NCBI RefSeq assembly: GCF_022668875.1
Contig: NZ_JAKGCR010000017.1
Span: 20,502 to 84,501, forward strand
Source: Domibacillus sp. PGB-M46
GTDB taxonomy: Bacteria; Bacillota; Bacilli; Bacillales; Domibacillaceae
Length of the DNA: 64,000 nucleotides
Direction of reading: 5' to 3'
Shown: positions 27,506 through 35,801 of the stretch, one piece after another
Layout: the number at the start of each line of letters is the position of its first letter
How positions within the stretch are numbered: the stretch's first letter is position 1
Translations under genes and position numbers: made by a program
Notes under the pieces: generated by a model
Databases searched by the model: none
Seen by the model: only the letters and a program-made list of their open reading frames with translations
What the model was told of the DNA's origin: nothing

Positions 27506-27534
27506 ATTCTACTCTTTATTCCTTTTTAATGCAA
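27506..27534 (-). promoter_or_regulatory. Promoter of the TPP riboswitch transcript
   Basis: TTGCAT and TAGAAT with a 17-bp spacer, ending about 16 bp before the aptamer. Confidence 0.75.
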
Positions 27535-27654
27535 CGGGATTTTTTATAAAGAAAAAACGATCCCTTTTCTGTTCGTTTCTTTACCTATTTTTAAACGGAC
27601 AAAGCGTTTATCCAAGAACAAATTAATTGTACTTAAAAACTGTAAGTACTAAGA

Positions 27655-28473
27655 CTACTTAATACTTTCTAATGCCTGCTTTACATTCGCATAAGACTCA
27701 ATTGTAGACAAGCTGATCCCGCTATTTATCACAGTTTGTGCTAATTCAGGCCGCAGACCTGTGGTAATAACATGCACTCCCATTAAACGAAGCATTTCTC
27801 CTATTTGATAAAGATACTCTGCAATTTGTTTATTGATTGTTAAAATACCCGAAAAATCAGCAATCACATGGTCTACCTCCAGGATGGGAATTTTAGGAAC
27901 AACATGTTCCATGATATGATTTGCTTTGTAAGCATCTATATCACCAACCAACGGAAGAATCACAATTCCATCTTTTACGGGTACGAGAGGCGCCGATAAT
28001 GCAGCCAATTCCTTTTGAGTTTCTTCTCTAAATTGATCTGAAAGGCGTTCGAAAGCAAAAATAGTTTCGTTTAAGCTGATATCTAACATCATGTTGATTT
28101 GTTTTATGATCAGAGCATTTTCTTTTAAAGATAACCCAAGCTCTGTACTAACTCTTGTGAAGATTTCGTTAAAAACAGTTCTGGTTGGAGGATAACGGAC
28201 AACAATTTCCGAGATTTTCCCTCCTGATGATACTTGCATAGCTGCATTCTTCTTACTCCATTCGATGAGGGTATTCGGAACTGTATCTTGATCTTCATCC
28301 ATAAGTGATTCCCCCAAAAAGCCCAAAAGCTCCACATACATGTGGATAGCTTGTTCTTTCTCCCAAAGTGGAATATTTAAATTCATTTTATGAAGAACAG
28401 CTTCAACTACTTCACCAGCTAGAAGCTCTGCATTTTCAGCCATATATTTTGATAAATTTATAAACGAAGCCAT
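27655..28473 (-). CDS. RsbR-type stressosome protein (STAS domain)
   Basis: A 272-residue protein with a helical N-terminal sensor half (globin-like in RsbR relatives) and a C-terminal STAS domain (about 165-270; VLPLVGDIDAYKANHIMEH, VIADFSGILTINKQIAEYLY). RsbR paralogs build the stressosome with RsbS and regulate RsbT. Where RsbR has a phosphorylatable Ser/Thr after the D of its STAS loop, this protein has ADFSGIL, so phosphorylation may differ. Single gene with AAGGCG upstream; rsbS, rsbT and sigB are not in the window. Confidence 0.85.
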   Translation of the reverse strand: MASFINLSKYMAENAELLAGEVVEAVLHKMNLNIPLWEKEQAIHMYVELLGFLGESLMDEDQDTVPNTLIEWSKKNAAMQVSSGGKISEIVVRYPPTRTVFNEIFTRVSTELGLSLKENALIIKQINMMLDISLNETIFAFERLSDQFREETQKELAALSAPLVPVKDGIVILPLVGDIDAYKANHIMEHVVPKIPILEVDHVIADFSGILTINKQIAEYLYQIGEMLRLMGVHVITTGLRPELAQTVINSGISLSTIESYANVKQALESIK

Positions 28474-29273
28474 TCGTCATCACGCCTTTTTCTTTAGTCG
28501 TTAACTTATTATAAACTTCGTATCATGAATATACTGTGGGAAAATTTGTATCATGTTATACTTTCTAATAAAAAACTTTTGTTTATTGGACCCGTGTCGA
28601 CAAAAAGCGTATATAATCCGTTTAGCGGTTATCCGCTTTTTATTGATTGAGGTTAGTATCTTACATAATCAATCCTTAGAGGAATGAAGTGTACTGATAC
28701 ATGAGATAAGACGGCTAATATGATAATAAACTAACCGTTAGTAAAAGTGAATATGAATATGAATCCATATAGGCGCATTGCTGGAATGAAAAAATGCATT
28801 TAAAAGGGGAAATATTGAAAATAAACTCCGGTACCCGCCCGTGTATTGGAGAGTTACATGGGGAAATATTAATGAAGTGCAGCGTGTCTTAAATATGACA
28901 AGGAAATTATTTAAGCTAAAGAAATTTTACATACTTGTTATAAAAACAGTTGTAACTACCTTTTATTTTTCATACTTCATTAGGTTTAGAGGGTGCTTTT
29001 ATTATTAGCCGGTGCTGATTTCACACATTATCGTTTTTTCAGGTTAGTCCATAAAGCAGTAATTTTACACATGGCTCGGCTCAAAAACCTGTATCTGAAC
29101 GTGTGTGTGTTTGAGAAAAGATGACCGACAAGACCAGTAAAAAAGCCCGTCGAAGGTTCTCGAACGGGCTACTTCGTTGTTCTTTTTAAGTTTTTATTCA
29201 TTAGATTGTAAAATAAAAGAATAGAATTTCTTATGATAATGCGTACCGTCATAAGAATCCCCTGCTTTACATG
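28474..29273. other. 800-bp gap without a supported gene
   Basis: Contains a terminator-like stem at 28602-28642 (AAAAAGCG, an inner CCG/CGG, CGCTTTTT) and the terminator at 29138-29171. GGGGAAATATT occurs twice (28805 and 28859). No frame with a ribosome site and plausible codon use was found. Confidence 0.5.
29138..29171 (-). terminator. Terminator of the yndM-like gene
   Basis: On the minus strand AGCCCGTTCGAGAA / TTCGACGGGCT is followed by TTTTTTAC, about 100 bp beyond the stop codon. Confidence 0.8.
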
Positions 29274-29684
29274 TTACTCAACACGAGAGTGAGCATGCTT
29301 TTCATCAAAAACGTGTCTATCAAGATATTTGTGGAAGAACCATTCACCAACTGCAATAGCAATTGCCGAGATAAAAGAAGCTGCTAGAACATCTCCATCA
29401 TTGATAAATAGTGATTTACCCATAAGCCAAACGACAAAGAAAGCTAATACGGCATCCGATACAGTCGCAATACCATTTCTCTTAGAGTGATCTGCATTAC
29501 GCTCACGATCATCACCTGCTTTGCGGAATACAAGCAAGTCCCCAACTACATAAGCGAGAATTGTAAGAACAGCACTGATAAGGAGCGTATCGCTGAACTC
29601 CCCATCGTACATTCCAGTAAGTACAATCCCAAGTACGACTGTGACCATCACAAATTTAATAATAAGTGCTTTTACATGATCCAT
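29274..29684 (-). CDS. YndM-like DUF2512 membrane protein
   Basis: About 136 residues with four hydrophobic helices (FVMVTVVLGIVLTGMY, LLISAVLTILAYVVGDLLV, DAVLAFFVVWLMGKSLF, ASFISAIAIAVGEWFFHKYL) and a His-rich charged tail. It matches the DUF2512/YndM family of small spore-former membrane proteins, whose function is not established. The second ATG (29684) is 8 nt from AAAAGGAGG and is preferred to the first (29690). Single-gene unit with its own terminator. Confidence 0.75.
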   Translation of the reverse strand: MDHVKALIIKFVMVTVVLGIVLTGMYDGEFSDTLLISAVLTILAYVVGDLLVFRKAGDDRERNADHSKRNGIATVSDAVLAFFVVWLMGKSLFINDGDVLAASFISAIAIAVGEWFFHKYLDRHVFDEKHAHSRVE

Positions 29685-29761
29685 GTTCATTTCCTCCTTT
29701 TTCTTTGATGCTCATTTAATACCCTAAATAGAAATAATAAACACCTGCTTTGTTTTTTTTA

Positions 29762-29870
29762 CAGACTTTCCAAGCGGGAAAGCCCACTTTTTCAGAGGTG
29801 GGATGAGAGCGAGGTCGAACCGGACATGTCTTCAGGTATGTCAAAGGTTCGATTTTTTTATTTTTTAAAA
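29762..29870 (+). mobile_element. Left end of the TnpB element
   Basis: Contains AAGCGGGAAAGCC, GGGATGAGAGC, GAACCGGACATGTCTTC; a solo copy in opposite orientation is at 25612-25700. With the right-end region after tnpB it bounds an element of about 1.45 kb that has no tnpA. Confidence 0.65.
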
Positions 29871-29944
29871 TTTTAGCATTTGCGTAACGAACATAGGTTT
29901 TGTATACTTGTTCTATAAAAGAAAATTGGAAAGGAGGCTTAAAA

Positions 29945-31024
29945 GTGGAAACTATTTCATTAAGGTTGGAGCTAATGAAACCAACGGAAACAAAGAAACA
30001 GATGTATCAAAAAATGACCGAATTAAATACTTCTTTTTCAAACTGGCTGCTAAGTTATGAAGAACTGTCTAAAGCAACGTCCAAGGTCTACAAGCTTTTT
30101 TCGCAAGAAAAACTACCTTCGGCAGTAGTGAATCAAACCATCCGTGAAGTGAAATCCAAGAAAAAGAATCAAAAAGCAAAAACGTTTCGCCGTTTCTGGT
30201 GCGGTTTTAACAATCAAAACCTCGCTATCGAAAAGGAAAATGGTTTATATAAGCTGTCTTTCCCTACATTAGAAAAGAGAATTGGTGTACCGGTTATCGC
30301 AGAAGTGTATCAGCAGCACTGGCTGGATAACATTCTTTCCGGGCAGGCAAAACAAGGAGCCGCTGAGCTGTATGAGAAAAAAGGCAAATGGTATATCTCG
30401 CTTTCTATTTCGTTTGAACCAAAACGAGCTGCTTCTTCATCAAAAGTGATGGGCATCGATGTAGGGCTGAGCTATTTAGCTGCTGCCTCGGTTGGTACGA
30501 AAACGCTCTTCTTTCGCGGAAACGAGGCTGCTTTCATTCGAAGAACATTTTCTTCAAGAAGAAAAAAGTTAGGAAAGCGAAAGCTTCTCTCCGTTATTAA
30601 AAAATCGAAAAACAAAGAATCACAGTGGATGAAAAATCTAAATCATAAAATGAGCCGGCAAATTGTTCGTTTCGCTGCAGAGAACGGTGTTCGCTGCATT
30701 CGAATGGAAGATTTGACGGGTATTCGTCGTAAAGCAAAATCAAAAAAAGACGCAGGCAGAAATCTGCATTCCTGGGCACATTATCAGCTTCAACAGTTTA
30801 TTGAATACAAAGCAAAAATGGCTGGTATTCAAGTTGAGTACGTGAATCCATATCACACTTCCCAAACGTGTAAATGTGGCCATGTAGACAAAAAGAATCG
30901 AAAAAGACACACGTTTACGTGTGTCAAATGCCAGTACACACTTCACGCTGATGTAAATGCGGCCATTAATATTTCGAAAGCCATCAGCGGCCTTGCAAAA
31001 AAGAAAGACAAGCAAGCAGCTTAA
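29945..31024 (+). CDS. tnpB: Complete TnpB RNA-guided nuclease
   Basis: A 359-residue TnpB with all three RuvC motifs: the Asp in MGIDVGLSYLAAAS, the Glu in CIRMEDLTGIR and the Asp in LHADVNAAINI. A zinc finger (CKCGHVDKKNRKRH, CVKCQY) sits between II and III. The N-terminal helical/OB-like part is intact, so it could be active. GTG start at 29945 with AAAGGAGG at 29930-29937. TnpB proteins use an omega-RNA made from the element's right end to cut donor sites; no TnpA is present, so transposition would need one in trans. Confidence 0.92.
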   Translation: METISLRLELMKPTETKKQMYQKMTELNTSFSNWLLSYEELSKATSKVYKLFSQEKLPSAVVNQTIREVKSKKKNQKAKTFRRFWCGFNNQNLAIEKENGLYKLSFPTLEKRIGVPVIAEVYQQHWLDNILSGQAKQGAAELYEKKGKWYISLSISFEPKRAASSSKVMGIDVGLSYLAAASVGTKTLFFRGNEAAFIRRTFSSRRKKLGKRKLLSVIKKSKNKESQWMKNLNHKMSRQIVRFAAENGVRCIRMEDLTGIRRKAKSKKDAGRNLHSWAHYQLQQFIEYKAKMAGIQVEYVNPYHTSQTCKCGHVDKKNRKRHTFTCVKCQYTLHADVNAAINISKAISGLAKKKDKQAA

Positions 31025-31229
31025 CACCTAGTCCTGTGGTAACAGCAGGACCGCCTGTAAGGTACATGTATGCCGAAGGCATACATAACGAAGCAGGATG
31101 GGCTGATGACACCGCCCCTAACTGAAGGCGAATTCTAAACAGAAATGGACAGTGAATGGTTCCGCACTTCAGAATCCCACCCGTCTCACCGCAAGGTGAA
31201 GGGCTTGCGGCTTTAGCCGTGGGAGTGTC
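31025..31229 (+). ncRNA. omega-RNA scaffold / right end of the intact TnpB element
   Basis: Starts at the tnpB stop and is dense in stems: GTCCTGTGGTAACAGCAGGAC, CATGTATGCCGAAGGCATACAT (each given by its arms) and CTCACCGCAAGGTGAAGGGC. The terminal part GGCTTTAGCCGTGGGAGTGT resembles right ends of IS605 OrfB elements as I remember them. The guide would be the flank starting AATCCATCATGG near 31230; the exact junction needs comparison with empty sites. Confidence 0.6.
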
Positions 31230-31238
31230 AAATCCATC

Positions 31239-31652
31239 ATGGTACAGGAAAATCTTTTAAGATTAACTTGCCATTTTTCTTTACTTAATTCTTTATACAC
31301 AACAAGCCGAATGTGTCCGACCCTTCGGAACTGTCTTACGGCAATTATGAAAGACCCTTTTATCCTTTTTGTGCTGGAAGTTCCTACGTTGTTCGAAATG
31401 GTAAAGTTGCAGACGACGGGTTACGCAATTTCTGGATGGTTTACAGATGCCTTAACAATTGCCGCCGAGCTCTCCTCCCCAAAAGTTTATTCCGATTTAT
31501 GGGATATGCAGCTTTATTTAATTGAAGGAATGGATCACAAAAACGTGCTTTCACTCGACCGTAGATTTTATCAGAAAAAAATTAATAAACTTGCAGAAGT
31601 TACAGGCCAAAAAACGGTGCTGCTGCCCTATGCATGCCCAGCTAAAAAATGA
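31239..31652 (+). other. Open but unassignable segment
   Basis: A 137-codon frame starting at ATG 31239 with no ribosome site, ending KTVLLPYACPAKK. The parts that look protein-like (SGWFTDALTIAAELSSPKVY, GMDHKNVLSLDRRFYQK) suggest a decayed coding region upstream of the family fragment at 31667. I cannot name it. Confidence 0.25.
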
Positions 31653-31666
31653 AGTAAAAAAGATCG

Positions 31667-31945
31667 ATGGATCATTCACACATGAAAGATGCCCGGTTAA
31701 ATGGTGTTTCTGTTGAGTTAGCGGAATTTATTAAGCGCTCCGTTAAATAGGGGCATGTACGGCATGCACTAGAATATGAGGCACTCGGCATCGAGCCGGA
31801 AAAGGAACTACTGTCAATATTGTTGTCCGTGGATATTAAGGACTTGGCTGAGGAACAGACCAGCGAAAGTATGCAAGACATTGCCGCGGAAATCTTCGAA
31901 GAATTGTGTCACAGAGAAAGAAACTTCAGCGGTACTACCCGTTAA
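31667..31945 (+). pseudogene. C-terminal fragment of the local unknown-protein family
   Basis: In one frame it reads RWIIHTKDARLNGVSVELAE, FIKRSVK, a TAG stop, then YEALGIEPEKELLSILLSVD and SMQDIAAEIFEELC. It parallels residues 104 onward of the 16186-16719 protein. What precedes the match differs from that copy, so this C-terminal domain has been joined to other sequence. The in-frame stop makes it a pseudogene. The remainder to 32189 holds only the operon terminator. Confidence 0.7.
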
Positions 31946-32126
31946 CAATTATATTTTATAAAGCAAAACGGAGCTGATCAGTAAGGATTAGCTCTTTGTT
32001 TTATAGCCCCCCAAGTTTAGAAAGGAGCCGCAGGTGATTATTCTTGTTTGTCCGTACCTGTCTTTCTAAGATTATGGAAAACAAATAGAAAGGCTGACAG
32101 CATTTTTACAATTCAATAACAATAAC

Positions 32127-32156
32127 CAAACCCCCTCGGCATAGAGGAGGCTTTTA
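32127..32156 (-). terminator. Terminator of the pterin/partner-switch operon
   Basis: On the minus strand GCCTCCTC, TATGCC, GAGGGGG, then TTTGGTT, 34 bp after the last gene of the operon. Confidence 0.65.
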
Positions 32157-32189
32157 ATGTACATTTTAACGTTCTAAGAAAATACGTAC

Positions 32190-32504
32190 TTAAATAAATG
32201 TGTCTTCCCCTAAAATTTCAGGAATTTGAAGCATTTCGAATATAAACTGAACATCCTCATTCACTTGAGAAATAGTGACTTTAACTCCTTTTGCTTTCAA
32301 AGATTGAACGATAGTTAACAGTAAACCCATTCCCGATGAATCGACAAATGGCACGTTTTCAAAATTAATATTCACTAGCTTGTAATTCTCTATAGCAGGC
32401 AGTAATTCTTCTTCCACTACTTCAGTGGAATCAATATCTAAATCACCATTGAACAACACAATAAGATTCTCATCTGCCGTCTCTTTCAGTAAAAAATCAA
32501 TCAC
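32190..32504 (-). CDS. STAS-domain anti-sigma-factor antagonist (operon gene 12)
   Basis: A 104-residue single STAS domain of the SpoIIAA/RsbV type. The phospho-acceptor loop reads FVDSSGMGLLLTIV, with Ser where partner-switch kinases phosphorylate. It should be phosphorylated by an RsbW-like kinase and dephosphorylated by a PP2C phosphatase; both types are in the same operon (40146-41114 and 34633-35475). Starts 15 bp after the FapA-like gene; last gene before the terminator. Its target (sigma factor or other) is not encoded here. Confidence 0.88.
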   Translation of the reverse strand: MIDFLLKETADENLIVLFNGDLDIDSTEVVEEELLPAIENYKLVNINFENVPFVDSSGMGLLLTIVQSLKAKGVKVTISQVNEDVQFIFEMLQIPEILGEDTFI

Positions 32505-32519
32505 GCAGTTCCCTCCATG

Positions 32520-34619
32520 TTATTCAAATGAAATTTTCTCATTCTTGTCTAAATAGGCAATAATATGCTTCCTTGTTTCTATAAAATTGTACTGGGCATT
32601 TCCTATTTTTATCGATGTTCCGTCCATTGCTGTATCAATATAAATTTTCTGGTCTCTCGGCACACTTATTAAGGTAGGCGTTCGGCTCTCAGACCCTGCT
32701 TCGTTAACTTTTGCACCTAATTGGCCAAATACTTCTCCTCCTCGCAATGCACCCTTAATATTCAATTTACCGCCAGCAACTATTTTTGTATTGACACTTC
32801 CCTGTTCCGTTACTTTTACATCACCGCTGCAATATAAACGACTGTTTAATGCATTTGGGATAACGATATAAGAGTTAGGCTCTACAGGCATTTGGCTTAA
32901 TTCATGCAGCTCTTGTAATTTCTTTGACAATTCCATAATCCATTCAATTGAGATCACTTCTTTAGATAACGATAAAAAAAGCTTTGATAATGATGCCGCT
33001 GTTTCCATCCATATTTTATCCGTTAAATAGTTTTCTCCCTTTTTGACTGTCTTTACATATTGTTTAATCAAAGCAGGAAATGTGCTAAACTTTTTTTCTA
33101 ATAGTAATTTTATTAATGGCTGCAATCCATTTCTAGAAAGATCATTCGCTTTAAATCCAGGCGATGACATTAGCTGCTTCATTATTTGAATGATGCGTAT
33201 TAAATCTTTATTAATAGGCTCTAATAAATTTCCGACTTCTGCAACAACTATATTATTTTTTCCAGCTGTTATCTCCGAGCTAACAATGTTCCCACTGACA
33301 ACGACTGCCCCGGATGCAGTTAGAGAAGCCATATTTACAGATTTATGCACAACAATATTTCCTTCAGCTTCTACTTTCATACGCTCGCATACTTCTCCTG
33401 TAATCTCCACATCACCCATAAAACGTATATTTCCAGAAGAAAGATCTACATTTCCTTGATGTATTAATTTTGGCATTACAGAAAATTTTACAATATTCCC
33501 CCTTTCTTCAAAGTATGGACGTCCTGATTTAATAGCAATGATTTTATTATCAACTACGGTAATTCCTCGTCCTATTTTTACAAAGACATGAGCTGCTTGT
33601 TTTGGAGGAATAGGTTCATTGGTTACGGTTCTTCCTGGCTTTCCTGGAATGGGAGGGTGTAATATGGCAATGACTGTACCAACTTCTACATTTGGAATGG
33701 TTTTAAATTCCCGATAATCCACCCGGCCATCTTCATTTTCTTTTAACTTGTTCTCTGTTTTAGTATTAATTTTAAGCTCGATGTATCCGTCTTTTCCGGG
33801 TATTGCCTCTATTCCTGAGGCAATGGTAAAAACCACTGGCTCAGATGCTTCTGTTGCTTTTATAATTTCACCTTGATGAAAACCATGTTTAACCCCCAAA
33901 TCTGCTAATTTATTCACAACATCTTCGTAAGATAACGTATTTTGCACTTCTTTTCTTTCTTCAATCACTAGATCAATGTGCTGGGCTGGCTCAGTATCAC
34001 ACAAGGATCGGGTAATTTTATAACCAGGTTCAATATGAAGCTCTACATGTAATTTTTGTGGATCCATTACTAGTTCCCAACTAGTTTCTTTTTCTTCACT
34101 TTCCAACTGTATTTTATACTCATCTTTTTCAGTCATGACAAAGGTGCGTTCTTGAATTATCTGGTTGTTTCTATACACTTTCACTCCATCCGGTATTGTG
34201 ACCATGGGAAAACGTGTAGGAGAACACTCGCACAATAGCACTCCATTTTTTACCCAGGCATTGCCTGTCAGACTTTCCGATTGAGGTTTCGTCCACTCGT
34301 CTTGTTTTAATTCGTTTTCTTGTTCTACTGTAAGAAACTCAGGCATGCTTTTTGAATCTGGAATGTTATCAATCCAGTCATTGATTACTTCAAATGGATC
34401 AACATCTATTTGATTTTCTTCACTTTCTTGTTTCTGAATAGGTTTTTGTTCTAATTTTGTAAGCTTCACAATTGCGGCTTTTGATTTCATTTTAAAAAAA
34501 CTTTTAGATTCCTGCTGAATAATTTCAATATTAACTTCGTCTTTCGAAACTTCCAGTAAGTTAAGACCTGTCTCTATGGCTTCTTGAATTGTTTTCCCTT
34601 TTGAAACAATACTTTGCAT
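32520..34619 (-). CDS. FapA/DUF342 protein with Jag-N-like domain (operon gene 11)
   Basis: A 699-residue protein. The N-terminus (SKGKTIQEAIETGLNLLEVS) is like the Jag-N domain. The middle holds the DUF342/FapA region (VGTVIAILHPPIPGKPGRTV, GDVEITGEVCERMKVEAEGN), and the C-terminal part has the beta-helix repeats (NIVVHKSVNMASLTASGAVV, GDVKVTEQGSVNTKIVAGGK). FapA proteins are linked to flagellar or polar assembly in Vibrio; in Firmicutes their role is poorly defined. No membrane segment. Its place inside a partner-switch operon suggests a surface or polarity output, which is inference. Confidence 0.8.
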   Translation of the reverse strand: MQSIVSKGKTIQEAIETGLNLLEVSKDEVNIEIIQQESKSFFKMKSKAAIVKLTKLEQKPIQKQESEENQIDVDPFEVINDWIDNIPDSKSMPEFLTVEQENELKQDEWTKPQSESLTGNAWVKNGVLLCECSPTRFPMVTIPDGVKVYRNNQIIQERTFVMTEKDEYKIQLESEEKETSWELVMDPQKLHVELHIEPGYKITRSLCDTEPAQHIDLVIEERKEVQNTLSYEDVVNKLADLGVKHGFHQGEIIKATEASEPVVFTIASGIEAIPGKDGYIELKINTKTENKLKENEDGRVDYREFKTIPNVEVGTVIAILHPPIPGKPGRTVTNEPIPPKQAAHVFVKIGRGITVVDNKIIAIKSGRPYFEERGNIVKFSVMPKLIHQGNVDLSSGNIRFMGDVEITGEVCERMKVEAEGNIVVHKSVNMASLTASGAVVVSGNIVSSEITAGKNNIVVAEVGNLLEPINKDLIRIIQIMKQLMSSPGFKANDLSRNGLQPLIKLLLEKKFSTFPALIKQYVKTVKKGENYLTDKIWMETAASLSKLFLSLSKEVISIEWIMELSKKLQELHELSQMPVEPNSYIVIPNALNSRLYCSGDVKVTEQGSVNTKIVAGGKLNIKGALRGGEVFGQLGAKVNEAGSESRTPTLISVPRDQKIYIDTAMDGTSIKIGNAQYNFIETRKHIIAYLDKNEKISFE

Positions 34620-34632
34620 CGACTTTCCCCCC

Positions 34633-35475
34633 CTACTTCATTACTGGAGAATTTAAACTGGATATTTCCGCTTCCTGTTCACCAATCTTTAATAAAACCA
34701 TTGTAATATCATCTCTTTGAGGAGCACCTTCAGTGAAATCTTCAATCGATGCTAAAATATTTTTTTCAATCTCGCTTACACTATTTTGCTTGTTTTCCAA
34801 TAGAGCAGCAATAAGACGGTGCAATTTATACTGTTCACTGCTATTATTTTGTGCTTCGATAATGCCATCTGTATAAAAGAAAATGATATCTTGTTTGTCT
34901 AGGTGGACCGTCTGATTATGATATACCTGGTTGGGCAATCCCCCTACCATGATTCCTTTAACTCTCGGCAATTCCTCGACTACTTTTTCTTTTCCTTTAA
35001 TATAAAGCGGCAAAGTGTGGCCCGCATTTGCATAGGTGAGTTCATAAGTTTTAGGATCCCAGTCCGCACATATTAATGTTACAAAGGATTTAAGCGTCCT
35101 CAAATCATCGTAAAGCGCCTGGTTCATGGATTTCAACGTATCAGCTGGACTTTTAGTCGTTTCCGCCGCACTTCGAAAAGCGCCTCTTGTTAAAATCATC
35201 AGCATAGCAGCGGGAATGCCTTTTCCCATTACATCACCGACCACAATTCGAATTTTTCCATTTACCAGTGGATAAAAATCAAAGTAATCTCCGCCAATAA
35301 GACGGGCAGGAATAGAAGAACCGGAAACTTCTCCACCTTCAAAAACAGGTGTTTTCCCATTTAAAAGCTGCAATTGAATATTTCTTGCCAATTTGATTTC
35401 CCGCTTTAGCGTTTTATCTAAAACAGTTGGGTCATGGCTATTCTGATGTATAAATGTCGCGCTATCTTTATACAT
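34633..35475 (-). CDS. RsbU/SpoIIE-type PP2C phosphatase (operon gene 10)
   Basis: A 280-residue serine phosphatase consisting of a short helix (LARNIQLQLLNG) and a PP2C/SpoIIE domain. The metal aspartates are visible in IGGDYFDFYP, VVGDVMGKGIPAAM, FYTDGIIEA and QRDDITMVL. It has no sensor domain of its own, so input must come from a partner, perhaps the HAMP protein encoded three genes upstream. Expected substrates are the phosphorylated STAS proteins of the operon. Its start overlaps the STAS stop by one base. Confidence 0.9.
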   Translation of the reverse strand: MYKDSATFIHQNSHDPTVLDKTLKREIKLARNIQLQLLNGKTPVFEGGEVSGSSIPARLIGGDYFDFYPLVNGKIRIVVGDVMGKGIPAAMLMILTRGAFRSAAETTKSPADTLKSMNQALYDDLRTLKSFVTLICADWDPKTYELTYANAGHTLPLYIKGKEKVVEELPRVKGIMVGGLPNQVYHNQTVHLDKQDIIFFYTDGIIEAQNNSSEQYKLHRLIAALLENKQNSVSEIEKNILASIEDFTEGAPQRDDITMVLLKIGEQEAEISSLNSPVMK

Positions 35476-35789
35476 CAGATAACCTCCCCGTCAAACGCTT
35501 CTAAGATATCGTACAGCCCTACTGTTTCAAATACTTCATTTGTTATTTCATCAATACCCTGAAGCTTAAGTTTGAAATTCTTTTCTTTGGATAAATAAAT
35601 GGCATTCATTATAGAGCCAATTCCTGTAGAATCTATAAACTCAAGACTTGAGAAATCTATTAAAACAGTTTCTACATTGCCTATATCCTCCATATAAAGG
35701 TCAATAATATTAGTGGTAGTAATATCAATAAGTCCTTTAATTTTAAGAATTGCCGTAACATTTTGTACTTCTTTTTCAATAGTGAGCAT
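35475..35789 (-). CDS. STAS-domain anti-sigma-factor antagonist (operon gene 9)
   Basis: A 104-residue STAS protein with the phosphorylation loop FIDSTGIGSIMNAIY. It differs from the operon's last STAS (FVDSSGMG) in having Thr after Ser, and the two are not close copies, so they may serve different partners. AAGGAGG upstream. It sits between the membrane sensor and the phosphatase, the usual partner-switch order. Confidence 0.88.
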   Translation of the reverse strand: MLTIEKEVQNVTAILKIKGLIDITTTNIIDLYMEDIGNVETVLIDFSSLEFIDSTGIGSIMNAIYLSKEKNFKLKLQGIDEITNEVFETVGLYDILEAFDGEVI

Positions 35790-35801
35790 TTTTAAACCTC
35801 C

